Shown one piece after another: positions 26,721 through 35,495 of a stretch of 64,000 nucleotides of DNA. Under the pieces are notes generated by a model. It had not been told where the DNA came from and did not search any database. It saw only the letters and a list, made by a program, of their open reading frames with translations. The position numbers were made by a program, and so were the translations under genes. The stretch is taken from NCBI RefSeq assembly GCF_001509835.1, contig NZ_JXTJ01000006.1, positions 310,001 to 374,000 on the forward strand. The letters run 5' to 3'. Source of the DNA: Allobosea sp. WAO. Lineage in GTDB: Bacteria > Pseudomonadota > Alphaproteobacteria > Rhizobiales > Beijerinckiaceae. The stretch's first letter is position 1; each line of letters opens with the position of its first letter.

Positions 26721-27203
26721 CTAGCCCGCCCTTTCATCATAGATCCGGACGAAGTCGCTAAACTCTGTGTCGGCCAAGTCTCTTTCTATCATGCGCTTTG
26801 CAAGGTCGAAATCGACAACGGAGTTGCAGACCTCCATCGACCCGCTGCCAATGCTACCGCCGTCGCACGTCCCCAAGCCGGTCCAGCCCAAGGTTTCATT
26901 CATCCGTTGTTCCAGCCGGTGGCGCTTGTCCAGGTCGGCTGACGTTCCGAAACCCGCCACGGCATATTCGATCATGAGGATGGCATGGTTTTCGTCCGGA
27001 ATCGGCTGATATCCTTGTTGCAGGCGCTCATCGATTTCCTTTTGAACGATGTGTCGCGCCTTGCGCAGAAATGTCGATTTGACAATCTTCGACGTTCCGC
27101 GCGTTCCCAGTTCTCCCCAATGCACAATGTGACGCCTGTCGTCTTCCGCCCAGGTTTCCCAGTAGTGGATTGTTGGACCGGAGGAGCGATAAAGCTTGAT
27201 CAT
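26721..27203 (-). CDS. Orphan protein with WGR-like N-terminal domain
   Basis: 160 residues. The N-terminal ~70 residues resemble a WGR domain: YWETWAEDDRRHIVHWGELGTRG (core WGxxGTRG, with Glu in place of the Arg), then FLRKARHIVQKEIDERLQQGY, matching the A..K...GY end of WGR. The C-terminal ~85 residues contain LDKRHRLEQRMNETLGWTG, CDGGSIGSGSMEV and FDLAKRMIERDL, a second compact unit of unknown function. The base composition is visibly less GC-rich than the flanks, suggesting recent acquisition. WGR domains occur in PARP-type and DNA-repair-related proteins, but no such partner is nearby. No function is assigned. Confidence 0.75.
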   Translation of the reverse strand: MIKLYRSSGPTIHYWETWAEDDRRHIVHWGELGTRGTSKIVKSTFLRKARHIVQKEIDERLQQGYQPIPDENHAILMIEYAVAGFGTSADLDKRHRLEQRMNETLGWTGLGTCDGGSIGSGSMEVCNSVVDFDLAKRMIERDLADTEFSDFVRIYDERAG

Positions 27204-27386
27204 GTCGGATCGGATATCTCCCCAAGGGTCGAGATCAGAACATCAGGCAGCAAGCGACCGATCGTGCGGGTGGCCGCATGAAACAAAGCGCAGACGTACG
27301 CGTGGCTCCAGAGCCAGTAGTTTCGCTATAGTGAGCAGGCTCCGCAAGAGGTCGTCAGCTGACGGTCCCGCCAGGCCTCCGGCTTC

Positions 27387-28301
27387 TCAAAGCGCGCGCC
27401 CGACCCGCTCGATGGTCGCCATGAACCAGGCCAGGGCCGGGTCGGCCGTGGCACGGCGGCTATACAGCAGGTCGATGGCGAAGGGTGGTGCGTCATAGGG
27501 CAGGGGCATGAGCGCGACGCCGGCGATTTCGGCGAAGCGCCCGGCGACGCGTCGCGCCATGGTCGCGACGAGATCGGTGCCGGCGACGGCGAAGGGCACG
27601 GCGACGACATGGGCGAGCGTGACCGCGACCCGGCGCTTGCGGCCTTCCATGGCGAGGAGGCTGTCGACCACGCCGGGCGATCCGTCGCCGCCGGCGGCAG
27701 AGAACAGTGCATGCGGCAGTCCGACATAATCATCGGCCGTGAGCGGGCCCCCTGTCGCGGCGCGCGCCTTGTCGCGAATGCAGATGAAATCCTCGTCGAA
27801 CAATCTCTGCCGCACGATGCGCGCCGAGCCCGGCAGATGGCCGCCGATCAGCGCGTCGACATCGCCGCGTTCGAGGGCGGCGAGGCTCGAAGCGGGATCG
27901 GCGATCGGCCGAACCACCAGATCTATGCCCGGCGCCTCCTGCCGGAGCAGGGCGACGAGCGCCGGCACGACGACGAGGTCGCCGTAATCCGTGACGGCGA
28001 TGGTCACGCGGCGCCGCGCGGTCGCGGGATCGAAGGCTGCATCCGGCGCGAGCGTCGTCCTGATCTGGGCGAGCGCCTCGCCGATCGGCTGGGCCAGTGC
28101 CAGCGCCCTGGCAGTCGGCTGCATGCCCGCGGCGGTGCGAATGAAGAGCTCATCGTCGAACAGGGCGCGCAGGCGGGTCAGCGCGCTGCTCATCGAGGGC
28201 TGCGCGAGGCCGATGCGCTGGCCGGCGCGGGTGACGTTACGCTCCTCCATCAGCGCTTCGAAGGCGACGAGAAGGTTGAGGTCGACGGCAGCTAAATTCA
28301 T
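27387..28301 (-). CDS. LysR family transcriptional regulator
   Basis: 304 residues. The N-terminal winged HTH (~5-65) reads DLNLLVAFEALMEERNVTRAGQRIGLAQPSMSSALTRLRALFDDELF. The C-terminal periplasmic-binding-like effector domain follows. The start ATG at 28301 is set by the HTH. It is divergent from a BASS-type transporter and DUF2891 gene with a 90-bp space containing an AT-rich core (28311-28340), so it probably regulates them. Its effector is unknown. Confidence 0.93.
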   Translation of the reverse strand: MNLAAVDLNLLVAFEALMEERNVTRAGQRIGLAQPSMSSALTRLRALFDDELFIRTAAGMQPTARALALAQPIGEALAQIRTTLAPDAAFDPATARRRVTIAVTDYGDLVVVPALVALLRQEAPGIDLVVRPIADPASSLAALERGDVDALIGGHLPGSARIVRQRLFDEDFICIRDKARAATGGPLTADDYVGLPHALFSAAGGDGSPGVVDSLLAMEGRKRRVAVTLAHVVAVPFAVAGTDLVATMARRVAGRFAEIAGVALMPLPYDAPPFAIDLLYSRRATADPALAWFMATIERVGRAL

Positions 28302-28391
28302 CTGAACGATAGTACATATAATAAAAATCGATTTCCACAATGCCGTGCGGGTTGCTGAAAGGAGGGGAGTCGAACCCGCCGGAAGAGGCGC

Positions 28392-29315
28392 ATGCGAATA
28401 TCCCTGTCGCGCCTCGTGCCGCGCGGACCGACCATTCTGGTGCTCGGCGTTTTGGTCGGCCTGGCCTTTCCGGCGCTGGCCGAGCTGGCCCGGCCGTCTA
28501 TGCCGGTGATGATCTTCGTCATCGTGCTCGGCACGCTGCTGCGGACCGAAGGGAAGGCGGTTGTTGCTGTGCTCGGCCGGCCGGCGCTCTCCGTGCTGCT
28601 CCCGGTCACCGTCATGGTCGCTTGTCCGGCTCTGATCGGCCTGATCGCCTATCGTCTCGGCCTCGGCGCTGAGCTGGCGCTCGCGCTCGTGCTGGCGACC
28701 GCCGCGCCGCCGTCGAGCGGCACCGCGGCGGTGGCGCGGATGCTCGGGCTCGATTGCACGGTTCCGCTCGCGGTGACGCTGCTGTGTATGGCGCTCGCGC
28801 CGCTCACCGTGCCGCTTCTCGCCGGCTGGTTCGGCGGCATCGGCATCAGCGCATTCGATCTTGCCTTGCGCCTTGCTCTGCTGGTCGGTGGCGCGGAGGG
28901 CGTCGCCCTGCTGCTGCGGCGCTTTGCGGGGCCGCAATTGCACAGCCATGGCGAAGCCGTCGACAGGGTCGTGGTTGCGGCGCTGCTCGTCTTCGTGGTC
29001 GCTACTATGGCCGGGGTCCGCGCGCAGATCGCGGCGGATTGGCATGGTGCGCTGCTCTGCCTCGCGCTTGCTTTCGCCTGCAATCTCGGTCTGCAGGGAG
29101 TAGGGGCTGCCCTGCTACCCGGTGCGCTCGCCGAGCGATTGACCGTCGGCCTCATCCTCGGCAACCGCAATGTCGGGCTGGTCTGGTCGGCGCTCGGCGC
29201 CGCTGCCTCGCCACGCATGGCGCTGTTCTTCGCGGCGACGCAGTTGCCGATCTATATCACCCCGCGTCTGATCGACCTGATCATCAGCTACGCCAGAGCA
29301 AGGAAGCCATCGTGA
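28392..29315 (+). CDS. BASS/SBF-like membrane transporter
   Basis: 307 residues, about nine or ten hydrophobic segments. The overall pattern, with VLATAAPPSSGTAAVARMLG (broken-helix region) and LILGNRNVGLVW near the end, fits the bile acid:sodium symporter (BASS) superfamily. The substrate is unknown. AAAGGAGGGGAG at 28360-28371 is a strong ribosome binding site region, though ~20 bp from ATG 28392. Its stop overlaps the DUF2891 start by 4 bp (GTGA), so the two are coupled. Confidence 0.78.
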   Translation: MRISLSRLVPRGPTILVLGVLVGLAFPALAELARPSMPVMIFVIVLGTLLRTEGKAVVAVLGRPALSVLLPVTVMVACPALIGLIAYRLGLGAELALALVLATAAPPSSGTAAVARMLGLDCTVPLAVTLLCMALAPLTVPLLAGWFGGIGISAFDLALRLALLVGGAEGVALLLRRFAGPQLHSHGEAVDRVVVAALLVFVVATMAGVRAQIAADWHGALLCLALAFACNLGLQGVGAALLPGALAERLTVGLILGNRNVGLVWSALGAAASPRMALFFAATQLPIYITPRLIDLIISYARARKPS

Positions 29316-30325
29316 CCGCAGCCCGCCTCACCGAGGAAATCGCGCTTCGTTTCGCCCGCATCGCGCTCGGGCATGTCCGGCGCGAATACCCGAACAAGCC
29401 CGACCATACGCTGGCCGGGCCGCAGGATGCGCAGACTCCGCGCGATCTGCATCCGATCTTCTATGGCAGCTATGACTGGCATTCCTGCGTGCACAGCTAC
29501 TGGATGCTGGCGCGGCTGCTGCGGCGCTATCCGGGCTTCGAGGCCGCTGGCGATATCCGCGCTCTGTTCGACGAACAGCTCACGCCGGAGAAGGTCGCGG
29601 TCGAATGCGCCTATCTCGCGGCTCCCACCGCGCGCGGCTTCAAGCGCCCCTATGGTTGGGGGTGGCTCTTGAAGCTGGCGGCGGAGCTGAGCCTGCTCGA
29701 CGACAAAAGCTGGTCGGAGAATACCAGGCCACTGGCCGAGGCCTTCGCGCAGCGCTTCCGCGATTTCCTGCCGCTCGCGACCTATCCGGTGCGGGTCGGG
29801 ACGCATTTCAACACCGCCTTCGGCTTGCGCATGGCGGCGGATTATGCGGCCGCAACGGCGGATACGGATTTCGCGACGTTGCTGCGGGAAACCGCCTTGC
29901 GCTGGTATGGCGATGACGCGGACTGCCCGGCCTGGGGCGAGCCGAGCGGCGATGATTTCCAGTCCTCGGCCCTGATCGAGGCCGAATGCATGCGCCGCCT
30001 GCTCGCCGCGGACCAGTTTCTGCCCTGGTTCGACAAGTTCCTGCCGCGGCTGGTGCGCCAGGAGCCGGCGACGCTGTTCCGGCCCGCGACGGTGACGGAT
30101 CGCAGCGATGGCAAGATCGCCCATCTCGACGGGCTGAACCTCAGCCGCGCCTGGTGCTGGCGGGCGCTGGCCGGCGCGCTGCCGGAAGACGATGCCCGCC
30201 GGGCGGTCGTCAAAGCCGCTGCGGCGGAGCATCTCGCCGCAGGCATCCCGCACATCGCCGGCGACTATATGGGCGAGCATTGGCTCGCCAGCTTCGCCGT
30301 TCTCGCTCTGGAAGAGGAGCCCTGA
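29312..30325 (+). CDS. DUF2891 family protein
   Basis: 337 residues from GTG 29312 (overlapping the transporter stop). The pattern HPIFYGSYDWHSCVHSYWMLARLLRR, FKRPYGWGWLLKLAAEL, YPVRVGTHFNTAFGL and the late LDGLNLSRAWCWR matches DUF2891, soluble all-helical proteins reminiscent of (alpha/alpha)6 barrel enzymes. Their activity is unknown. Conserved His/Asp/Trp residues suggest a hydrolase-like pocket (inference). Coupling to a BASS-type transporter suggests it acts on the imported compound. Confidence 0.9.
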   Translation: MTAARLTEEIALRFARIALGHVRREYPNKPDHTLAGPQDAQTPRDLHPIFYGSYDWHSCVHSYWMLARLLRRYPGFEAAGDIRALFDEQLTPEKVAVECAYLAAPTARGFKRPYGWGWLLKLAAELSLLDDKSWSENTRPLAEAFAQRFRDFLPLATYPVRVGTHFNTAFGLRMAADYAAATADTDFATLLRETALRWYGDDADCPAWGEPSGDDFQSSALIEAECMRRLLAADQFLPWFDKFLPRLVRQEPATLFRPATVTDRSDGKIAHLDGLNLSRAWCWRALAGALPEDDARRAVVKAAAAEHLAAGIPHIAGDYMGEHWLASFAVLALEEEP

Positions 30326-30342
30326 GCGTCGAGGCGCTCAGG
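30321..30342. terminator. Hairpin shared by convergent DUF2891 and lldD genes
   Basis: Perfect 8-bp stem CCTGAGCG / CGCTCAGG (30321-30328, 30335-30342) with a 6-base loop. Both stop codons lie in the arms (TGA at 30323-30325 and the lldD stop at 30338-30340). There is only a short T-run (CTTT) on the + side. Confidence 0.5.
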
Positions 30343-31483
30343 CTTTGCCCTTCACCAGGATGCGGCCGTCGACGTCCTGGATGTCGCGGAGACCGCAGAG
30401 GGCCATGGTGATGTCGAGCTCCTTGCGGATGATGTCGAGGCAGCGGGTCACGCCTTCCTCGCCCATCGCGCCGAGCCCGTAGAGGAAGGCGCGGCCGATC
30501 AGCACGCCGCGCGCGCCGAGCGCCACGGCCTTGATCACGTCCTGGCCGGAGCGGATGCCGCCATCCATCCAGACCTCCATGCGGCCGCCGACCTGCTCGA
30601 CGATGCCGGGCAGTGCGGCAATCGAGGAGACCGCGCCGTCGAGCTGGCGTCCGCCATGGTTGGAGACGATCAGCGCATCGGCGCCGCTCTGGGCCGCGAG
30701 CTCGGCATCTTCGGCGTCGAGGATACCCTTGAGGATCAGCTTGCCGCCCCAGCGGTCCTTGATCCATTTGACGTCGTCCCAGCTCAGAGCCGGGTCGAAC
30801 TGCTCCGCGGTCCAGGAGGAGAGCGAGGAGAGATCGCCGACGCCCTTGGCATGGCCGACGATGTTGCCGAATGTCCGGCGCTTGGTGCCGAGCATGCCCA
30901 TGCACCAGCGCGGCTTCATGGCGAGGTTGATCATGTTGGCGAGCGTCGGCTTCGGCGGGGCGGAGAGGCCGTTGCGGATGTCCTTGTGGCGCTGGCCGAG
31001 GATCTGCAGGTCGAGTGTCAGCATCAGCGCCGAGCAGCCGGCCGCCTTGGCGCGGTCGATCAGCCGGCCGATGAAGTCGCGGTCCTTCATCACATAGAGC
31101 TGAAACCAGAACGGCGCCGGGCTGTTCTGCGCCACGTCCTCGATCGAGCAGATGCTCATGGTCGAGAGCGTGAAGGGCACGCCGGCCTTGGCGGCGGCGC
31201 GGGCGGCGAGGATCTCGCCATCGGCGTGCTGCATGCCGGTGAGGCCGGTCGGCGCGAGCGCGACGGGCATCGAGACGTTCTGGCCGACCATGGTCGAGGC
31301 GAGCGTGCGGTTGGTCATGTCGACCGCGACGCGCTGGCGCAGCTTGATCGGGGCGAAGTCGGTTTCGTTGGCGCGGTAGGTGCCTTCGGTCCAGGCGCCT
31401 GAATCGGCATAGTCGTAGAACATGCGCGGCACGCGGCGCTTCGCCTGGATGCGCAGATCCTCGATGGTCAAGAGCTGGGCCAT
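30338..31483 (-). CDS. lldD: FMN-dependent alpha-hydroxy-acid dehydrogenase, L-lactate dehydrogenase type
   Basis: 381 residues, (beta/alpha)8 FMN enzyme. The active-site motif VSNHGGRQLDG contains the catalytic base His276. MFYDYADSGAWTEGTYRAN at the N-terminus, PTGLTGMQHADGE, WFQLYVMKDR and DGGIRSGQDVIKAVALGA (FMN phosphate site) are all present. The family also includes glycolate and mandelate oxidases; the GIRSGQD pattern and length fit LldD. It would oxidise L-lactate to pyruvate, passing electrons to quinone. The start at 31483 is set by MAQLLTIEDL. Confidence 0.9.
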   Translation of the reverse strand: MAQLLTIEDLRIQAKRRVPRMFYDYADSGAWTEGTYRANETDFAPIKLRQRVAVDMTNRTLASTMVGQNVSMPVALAPTGLTGMQHADGEILAARAAAKAGVPFTLSTMSICSIEDVAQNSPAPFWFQLYVMKDRDFIGRLIDRAKAAGCSALMLTLDLQILGQRHKDIRNGLSAPPKPTLANMINLAMKPRWCMGMLGTKRRTFGNIVGHAKGVGDLSSLSSWTAEQFDPALSWDDVKWIKDRWGGKLILKGILDAEDAELAAQSGADALIVSNHGGRQLDGAVSSIAALPGIVEQVGGRMEVWMDGGIRSGQDVIKAVALGARGVLIGRAFLYGLGAMGEEGVTRCLDIIRKELDITMALCGLRDIQDVDGRILVKGKA

Positions 31484-31551
31484 GGTCGCCTCGTCCGCAT
31501 TGTCGTCGCTGCGCTCGGTCGCATGGAATGTCGCGGGAGGCAACGCCCGCG

Positions 31552-32178
31552 TCATGTCACGCCGAGATAGCGGCCCGGCTTGTGGTTGATCGCGAGGTTG
31601 AGATTGAGCGCGACGGCGCCGACCAGTGAGAGCGCGACCTTGTCGAGTGGCAGCACGAAAGCGGCTGCGGCGAGGATCGCGGCGTCGATGCCGAGCTGGA
31701 CCCAGCCGGCGCGCAGGCCGTGCTGCTCCTGAAGATAGGCGGCGAGCACATTGACGCCGCCGAGCCCGGTGCGGTGGCGAAAGAGTACGAGCATGCCGAT
31801 GCCCATCAGCGAGCCGCCGGCGATCGCGGCATAGAACGGATCGATCTGCTCGATCCGGATCAGCTGCGGCGTCGCCCAGCTCAGGCCTGAGACCAGCGCG
31901 ACGGCGAGGAAGGTCCGTAGCGTATAGCCGCGGCCGAGGCGCTGCAGCGCAAGCCAGTAGAAGGGCAGGTTCAGGAGGAAGAAGCCGGCGGAAAAGGCGG
32001 GGCCACCAGCCGCTTCGACCAGGAGCGCGAGGCCGGCGAGCCCGCCGGTCACCAGCGTCGCCTTGGCGTAGAGCACGACGCCGAGGCTGACCAGCATCGC
32101 GCCGAGCAGCATCGCCAGTGCGTCTTCGTAGAGGCGGTGCCGGTTGGTCGCGCCCGTGCCGATCGTCATCTGTGTCAT
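31552..32178 (-). CDS. YitT family membrane protein
   Basis: 208 residues with five or six transmembrane helices. ALAMLLGAMLVSLGVVLYAKATLVTGGLAGLALLVE, FFLLNLPFYWLA, FRHRTGLGGVNVLAAYLQE and the C-terminal NHKPGRYLG fit the YitT/UPF0750 family of unknown transport function. Starts at 32178 or 32169 are both possible. It is upstream of lldD on the same strand (68-bp gap) and divergent from the beta-glucosidase gene. Confidence 0.85.
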   Translation of the reverse strand: MTQMTIGTGATNRHRLYEDALAMLLGAMLVSLGVVLYAKATLVTGGLAGLALLVEAAGGPAFSAGFFLLNLPFYWLALQRLGRGYTLRTFLAVALVSGLSWATPQLIRIEQIDPFYAAIAGGSLMGIGMLVLFRHRTGLGGVNVLAAYLQEQHGLRAGWVQLGIDAAILAAAAFVLPLDKVALSLVGAVALNLNLAINHKPGRYLGVT

Positions 32179-32295
32179 CCGTCGACGCGCGCGCTTCAGC
32201 TTCCATTCATGGCCCGGCGGCGAAGCAATGGTTGAGCCATCCGCGCCGATCCTGTACCGGGCGCCCGACCTTCCGAGCAAGCACAAGGCTTCAAC

Positions 32296-34494
32296 ATGAT
32301 TCTGCGGCTCTTCGCTGCACTTCTGACCTGCGGCTTCGCCACTATCGCTTTCGCCCAGCAGGGGGTCGGCTGGAAGGCCGGCCCCGAGGCCGCCGCGATC
32401 GAGCGCAAGGTCGATGCGCTCATCGGCAAGATGACGCTGGAGGAGAAGGTCGGCCAGCTCCACCTCTCCGGCCGCGGCGAGGGCTTCGACATCAATCAGG
32501 TCAAGGCCGGTCGGATGGGCGCCGTGATGAACTTCGTCGTGCCGCAGGAGGTCCGTCAGGTCCAGGAGGCGGTGCGCCAGTCACGGCTGAAGATACCGCT
32601 GATCATCGGGCTCGATGCCGTCCACGGCTTCTCGACCTATTTTCCGCTGCCGCTCGGCCAGGCGTCGAGCTGGAACCCGCAACTGATCGAGCAAGCGGCC
32701 TACTGGACCGGGCGCGAGGCGAGCGCCGCCGGCATCAATTGGACCTTCGCGCCGATGGTCGACATGTCGCGGGATCCGCGCTGGGGGCGCGTGTTGGAAG
32801 GCGCCGGCGAGGATGTCCATCTCGCGAGCGTCGTCGCGGCGGCGCGGACCCGCGGCTATCAGCGCGGCGGTGTCGCGGCGAGCGTCAAGCATTTCGTCGG
32901 CTATGGCGCGGGCGAGGCCGGGCGCGACTACAACTCGACCTGGATTCCGCTGAGCCAGCTGCACGATCTGCACCTGCCGCCGTTCAAGGCCGCCTTCGAG
33001 GCCGGCGCGATGACCGCGATGGCGGCCTTCAACGCGCTGAACGGCATGCCGGCCACGGCCCATCGCGGCATGCTGACCGACCTCCTGCGCGGCAAATGGG
33101 GCTTTCGCGGCTTCGTCACCTCGGATTTCGGCTCGATCACCGAATTGCGCCTGCACGGCATCGCCAAGGACGATGCCGAGGCGGCGCGCAAGGCGCTGCT
33201 CGCCGGCATCGACATGGACATGATGGGCGACGTCTTCCACAAGCACCTCGCCAATGAGGTGAAGGCTGGGCGCGTGCCGGTGAAGGCGCTCGACGAGGCG
33301 GTGCGGCGCGTGCTGCGGGTCAAGTACCATCTCGGCCTGTTCGATCGGCCTGATGTCGACGTCGCCGCGGCGCCGTCGCTGATGCAGACGGAAGAAGCGC
33401 GCAAGGTCGCGCGGCAGGCGGCGCGCGAGGGCGTCATCCTGCTCAAGAATGACAAGGCGACGCTGCCGATCGCGCCTGCGGTGAAGTCGGTCGCGGTGAT
33501 CGGCGCCATGGCGGTGCCGGAGGATGAGCGGGTCTGGACCGATCCGGCCGGGCTCGGCCGCCGCCTCGTCCAGCCGCTGCCGGACGCGCTGCGCGAGCAG
33601 CTCCCGGCCGATGTCACGGTCGCCTACGAGCCGGCCTTCACCAAGAATTGCGGCACCGAGTTCAAGGACAAGGACGCAGCCGTGAAGGCGGCCGCTGCGG
33701 CCGATCTCGTCGTCGCCATGCTCGGCGAGGATTGCGAGTTCATGGGCGAGGGCGCCTCGCGCACCGATCTTGGCCTACCGGGCGTGCAGCAGGAGCTGCT
33801 CGCGGCACTGGTTTCGACCGGCAAGCCGGTGGTGCTGGTCTTGGCGACGGGCCGGCCGCTGGTCCTGAGCTGGGCCGACAAGCACGTCGCGGCGATTGTC
33901 CAGACCTTCCATGGCGGCACCGAGGGACGCGCCGCCATCGCCGAGGTCCTGGCCGGCAAGGCCAATCCGGCGGGGCGGGTGCCGATGAGCTTCCCGCGCT
34001 CGGTCGGGCAGATCCCGGTCTATTACGACCAGCTGCCGACCGGCCGGCCGCAGAAGATCCGCCAGCGCTATGAATCGATCTTCATGGACGAGGCCAATGA
34101 GGCGCTCTACCCGTTCGGCTTCGGCCTCTCCTATAGCCGCTTTTCCTATGCCAATCCGCGCGTCTCGAGCGAGAAGGTGGCGATGAACGGCGTCGCCGAG
34201 ATCAGCGTTGACGTCACCAACCAAAGCGAGCGCGACGGGCAGGAGGTGGTGCAGCTCTATGTCCGCCAGCCAGTGGCGGAGCGGTCGCGGCCGCTGCGCC
34301 AACTCAAGGGTTTCGACAAAGTCTTCGTGAAGGCCGGCGAGACGAAGACTGTGCGCTTCAAGCTGGAGGCCCGGACACTGGGCACCCATGACGATGCGGG
34401 CCGCTACCAGCTCGATCCCGGCCTGATCGAGGTCTATCTCGGCGGGGCGTCGCTGGCGCAGGCGAAGACGCAATTCGAGATCACGAAACCCTGA
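32296..34494 (+). CDS. bglX: Exported beta-glucosidase, glycoside hydrolase family 3
   Basis: 732 residues with a Sec signal (LRLFAALLTCGFATIAFA, cleavage near 20). The GH3 N-terminal barrel has GLDAVHG, APMVDMSRDPRWGRVLEGAGED, SVKHFVGYG and the nucleophile Asp277 in FVTSDFGSI. The GH3 C-terminal domain has LLKNDKATLPI and GEDCEFMGEGASRTDLGLPG. A fibronectin-III-like end has FGFGLSYSRF and DGQEVVQLYV. It would hydrolyse beta-glucosides in the periplasm. The layout and length match BglX. No carbohydrate transporter is adjacent. Confidence 0.94.
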   Translation: MILRLFAALLTCGFATIAFAQQGVGWKAGPEAAAIERKVDALIGKMTLEEKVGQLHLSGRGEGFDINQVKAGRMGAVMNFVVPQEVRQVQEAVRQSRLKIPLIIGLDAVHGFSTYFPLPLGQASSWNPQLIEQAAYWTGREASAAGINWTFAPMVDMSRDPRWGRVLEGAGEDVHLASVVAAARTRGYQRGGVAASVKHFVGYGAGEAGRDYNSTWIPLSQLHDLHLPPFKAAFEAGAMTAMAAFNALNGMPATAHRGMLTDLLRGKWGFRGFVTSDFGSITELRLHGIAKDDAEAARKALLAGIDMDMMGDVFHKHLANEVKAGRVPVKALDEAVRRVLRVKYHLGLFDRPDVDVAAAPSLMQTEEARKVARQAAREGVILLKNDKATLPIAPAVKSVAVIGAMAVPEDERVWTDPAGLGRRLVQPLPDALREQLPADVTVAYEPAFTKNCGTEFKDKDAAVKAAAAADLVVAMLGEDCEFMGEGASRTDLGLPGVQQELLAALVSTGKPVVLVLATGRPLVLSWADKHVAAIVQTFHGGTEGRAAIAEVLAGKANPAGRVPMSFPRSVGQIPVYYDQLPTGRPQKIRQRYESIFMDEANEALYPFGFGLSYSRFSYANPRVSSEKVAMNGVAEISVDVTNQSERDGQEVVQLYVRQPVAERSRPLRQLKGFDKVFVKAGETKTVRFKLEARTLGTHDDAGRYQLDPGLIEVYLGGASLAQAKTQFEITKP

Positions 34495-34629
34495 AGAGGT
34501 CCGCTTTAATTGCCAATGCTTTGATCTCGACAAGATTTCGTTTTCGGTCAATCCTCGACTGGCGCGGCTCCTGGAGAACTAGTCTCCAAGGCGCGTCGCG
34601 AGACCATGAATGCTCCAAAGGATGCGGCG

Positions 34630-34833
34630 ATGGCGACCGGAACCGTGAAGTGGTTCAATACCGAGAAAGGCTTTGGCTTCATTCAGCCCGCTGATGGCGG
34701 CAAGGACGTGTTCGTGCACGTCACTGCCGTCAAGGAAGCGGGGATGTTGACGCTGACGGAAGGACAGAAGGTCTCGTTCGAGCTCAAGACCGAACGGGGC
34801 AAGACAGCAGCCGGCTCGCTCAAGTTGATCTGA
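34630..34833 (+). CDS. Cold-shock domain protein, CspA family
   Basis: 67 residues: [17 protein letters not shown] (RNP1) and DVFVHVTAV (RNP2), a single OB-fold nucleic-acid-binding domain. ATG 34630 has AAAGGA at 34617-34622 at good spacing and gives the usual family length; an upstream ATG (34606) would add eight residues. A TGGAGA/TCTCCA hairpin lies at 34572-34588 in the likely leader. The usual Phe of VFVHFS is Val. Confidence 0.95.
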   Translation: MATGTVKWFNTEKGFGFIQPADGGKDVFVHVTAVKEAGMLTLTEGQKVSFELKTERGKTAAGSLKLI

Positions 34834-34881
34834 GCCGGCCGGACGCATGAGAACGGCGAGGCCACCGCCGGCCCGGCCGCA

Positions 34882-35481
34882 ATGACGGCTGTGCTCGCAA
34901 GCGGAAGGCTCGTCGCGGTACTGCAGGCCGCGCGGACGGATCGCTCCGGCGCAAGCTTCGTCACTGCGCCCGCCGATCATCTCGATCTCGATCATCACGG
35001 TATTCCAGGCGACCGCCATCACGGCGCGACGCGTCGTGCTGGCGCGCGCGAGCCCTGGCTGTCGCGGGGAACCGTGCTGCGCAACGACCGGCAGCTCTCG
35101 GCGCTGTGCCCGGGCGATCTCGCCGAGATTGCCGCTTCGCTCGCGATCGAGGCGCTGCCGCCGCAATGGATCGGCGGCAACCTTGTGGTCGAGGGATTGC
35201 CGGGCTTCTCGCAGATTGCGCCGGGCAGTCGGCTCGCAATCGGTGGTGCCTGGGGCGGCAAGGGCCGCTTCGACGGCAATGCCGTCCTGCGGGTCGAGGC
35301 CTATAACGCACCATGCCGGCTCTCAGGCCGAGCTATCGCCGCGGCTGTCGGCCGGCCGGAGCTCGAATTTTCCTTCGTCAAGGCGGCGGCGCGCTTGCGC
35401 GGGCTCGTGCTCTCGGTCGACGTGCCGGGGCGGATCGCGCCCGGCGATACCGTGGTCGTGCTGAAGCCGATGCAGGGTTGA
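34882..35481 (+). CDS. MOSC domain protein
   Basis: 199 residues. IPGDRHHGATR (after a His-rich turn), IGGNLVVEGLPGFSQIAPGSRLAIGG and AYNAPCRLSGRAI with the conserved Cys identify a MOSC (Mo-cofactor sulphurase C-terminal) domain, the YiiM-like subgroup. Such proteins bind molybdenum cofactor or act in N-hydroxylated base detoxification. It lies 48 bp after the cold-shock gene on the same strand and is probably unrelated to it. Confidence 0.87.
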   Translation: MTAVLASGRLVAVLQAARTDRSGASFVTAPADHLDLDHHGIPGDRHHGATRRAGAREPWLSRGTVLRNDRQLSALCPGDLAEIAASLAIEALPPQWIGGNLVVEGLPGFSQIAPGSRLAIGGAWGGKGRFDGNAVLRVEAYNAPCRLSGRAIAAAVGRPELEFSFVKAAARLRGLVLSVDVPGRIAPGDTVVVLKPMQG

Positions 35482-35495
35482 GCCGTCGGCGCGGC

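Noticed and set aside
26589..27386. Possible integrated mobile element around the lower-GC gene
   Set aside because: No integrase, transposase, tRNA target or flanking direct repeat was seen, so only the gene itself is reported.
28362..28381. tRNA/tmRNA-like T-arm on the - strand (GGGTTCGACTCCC)
   Set aside because: The T-stem has a mismatch and a wobble, and no acceptor, D or anticodon arms can be found. The site is the ribosome-binding region of the transporter gene.
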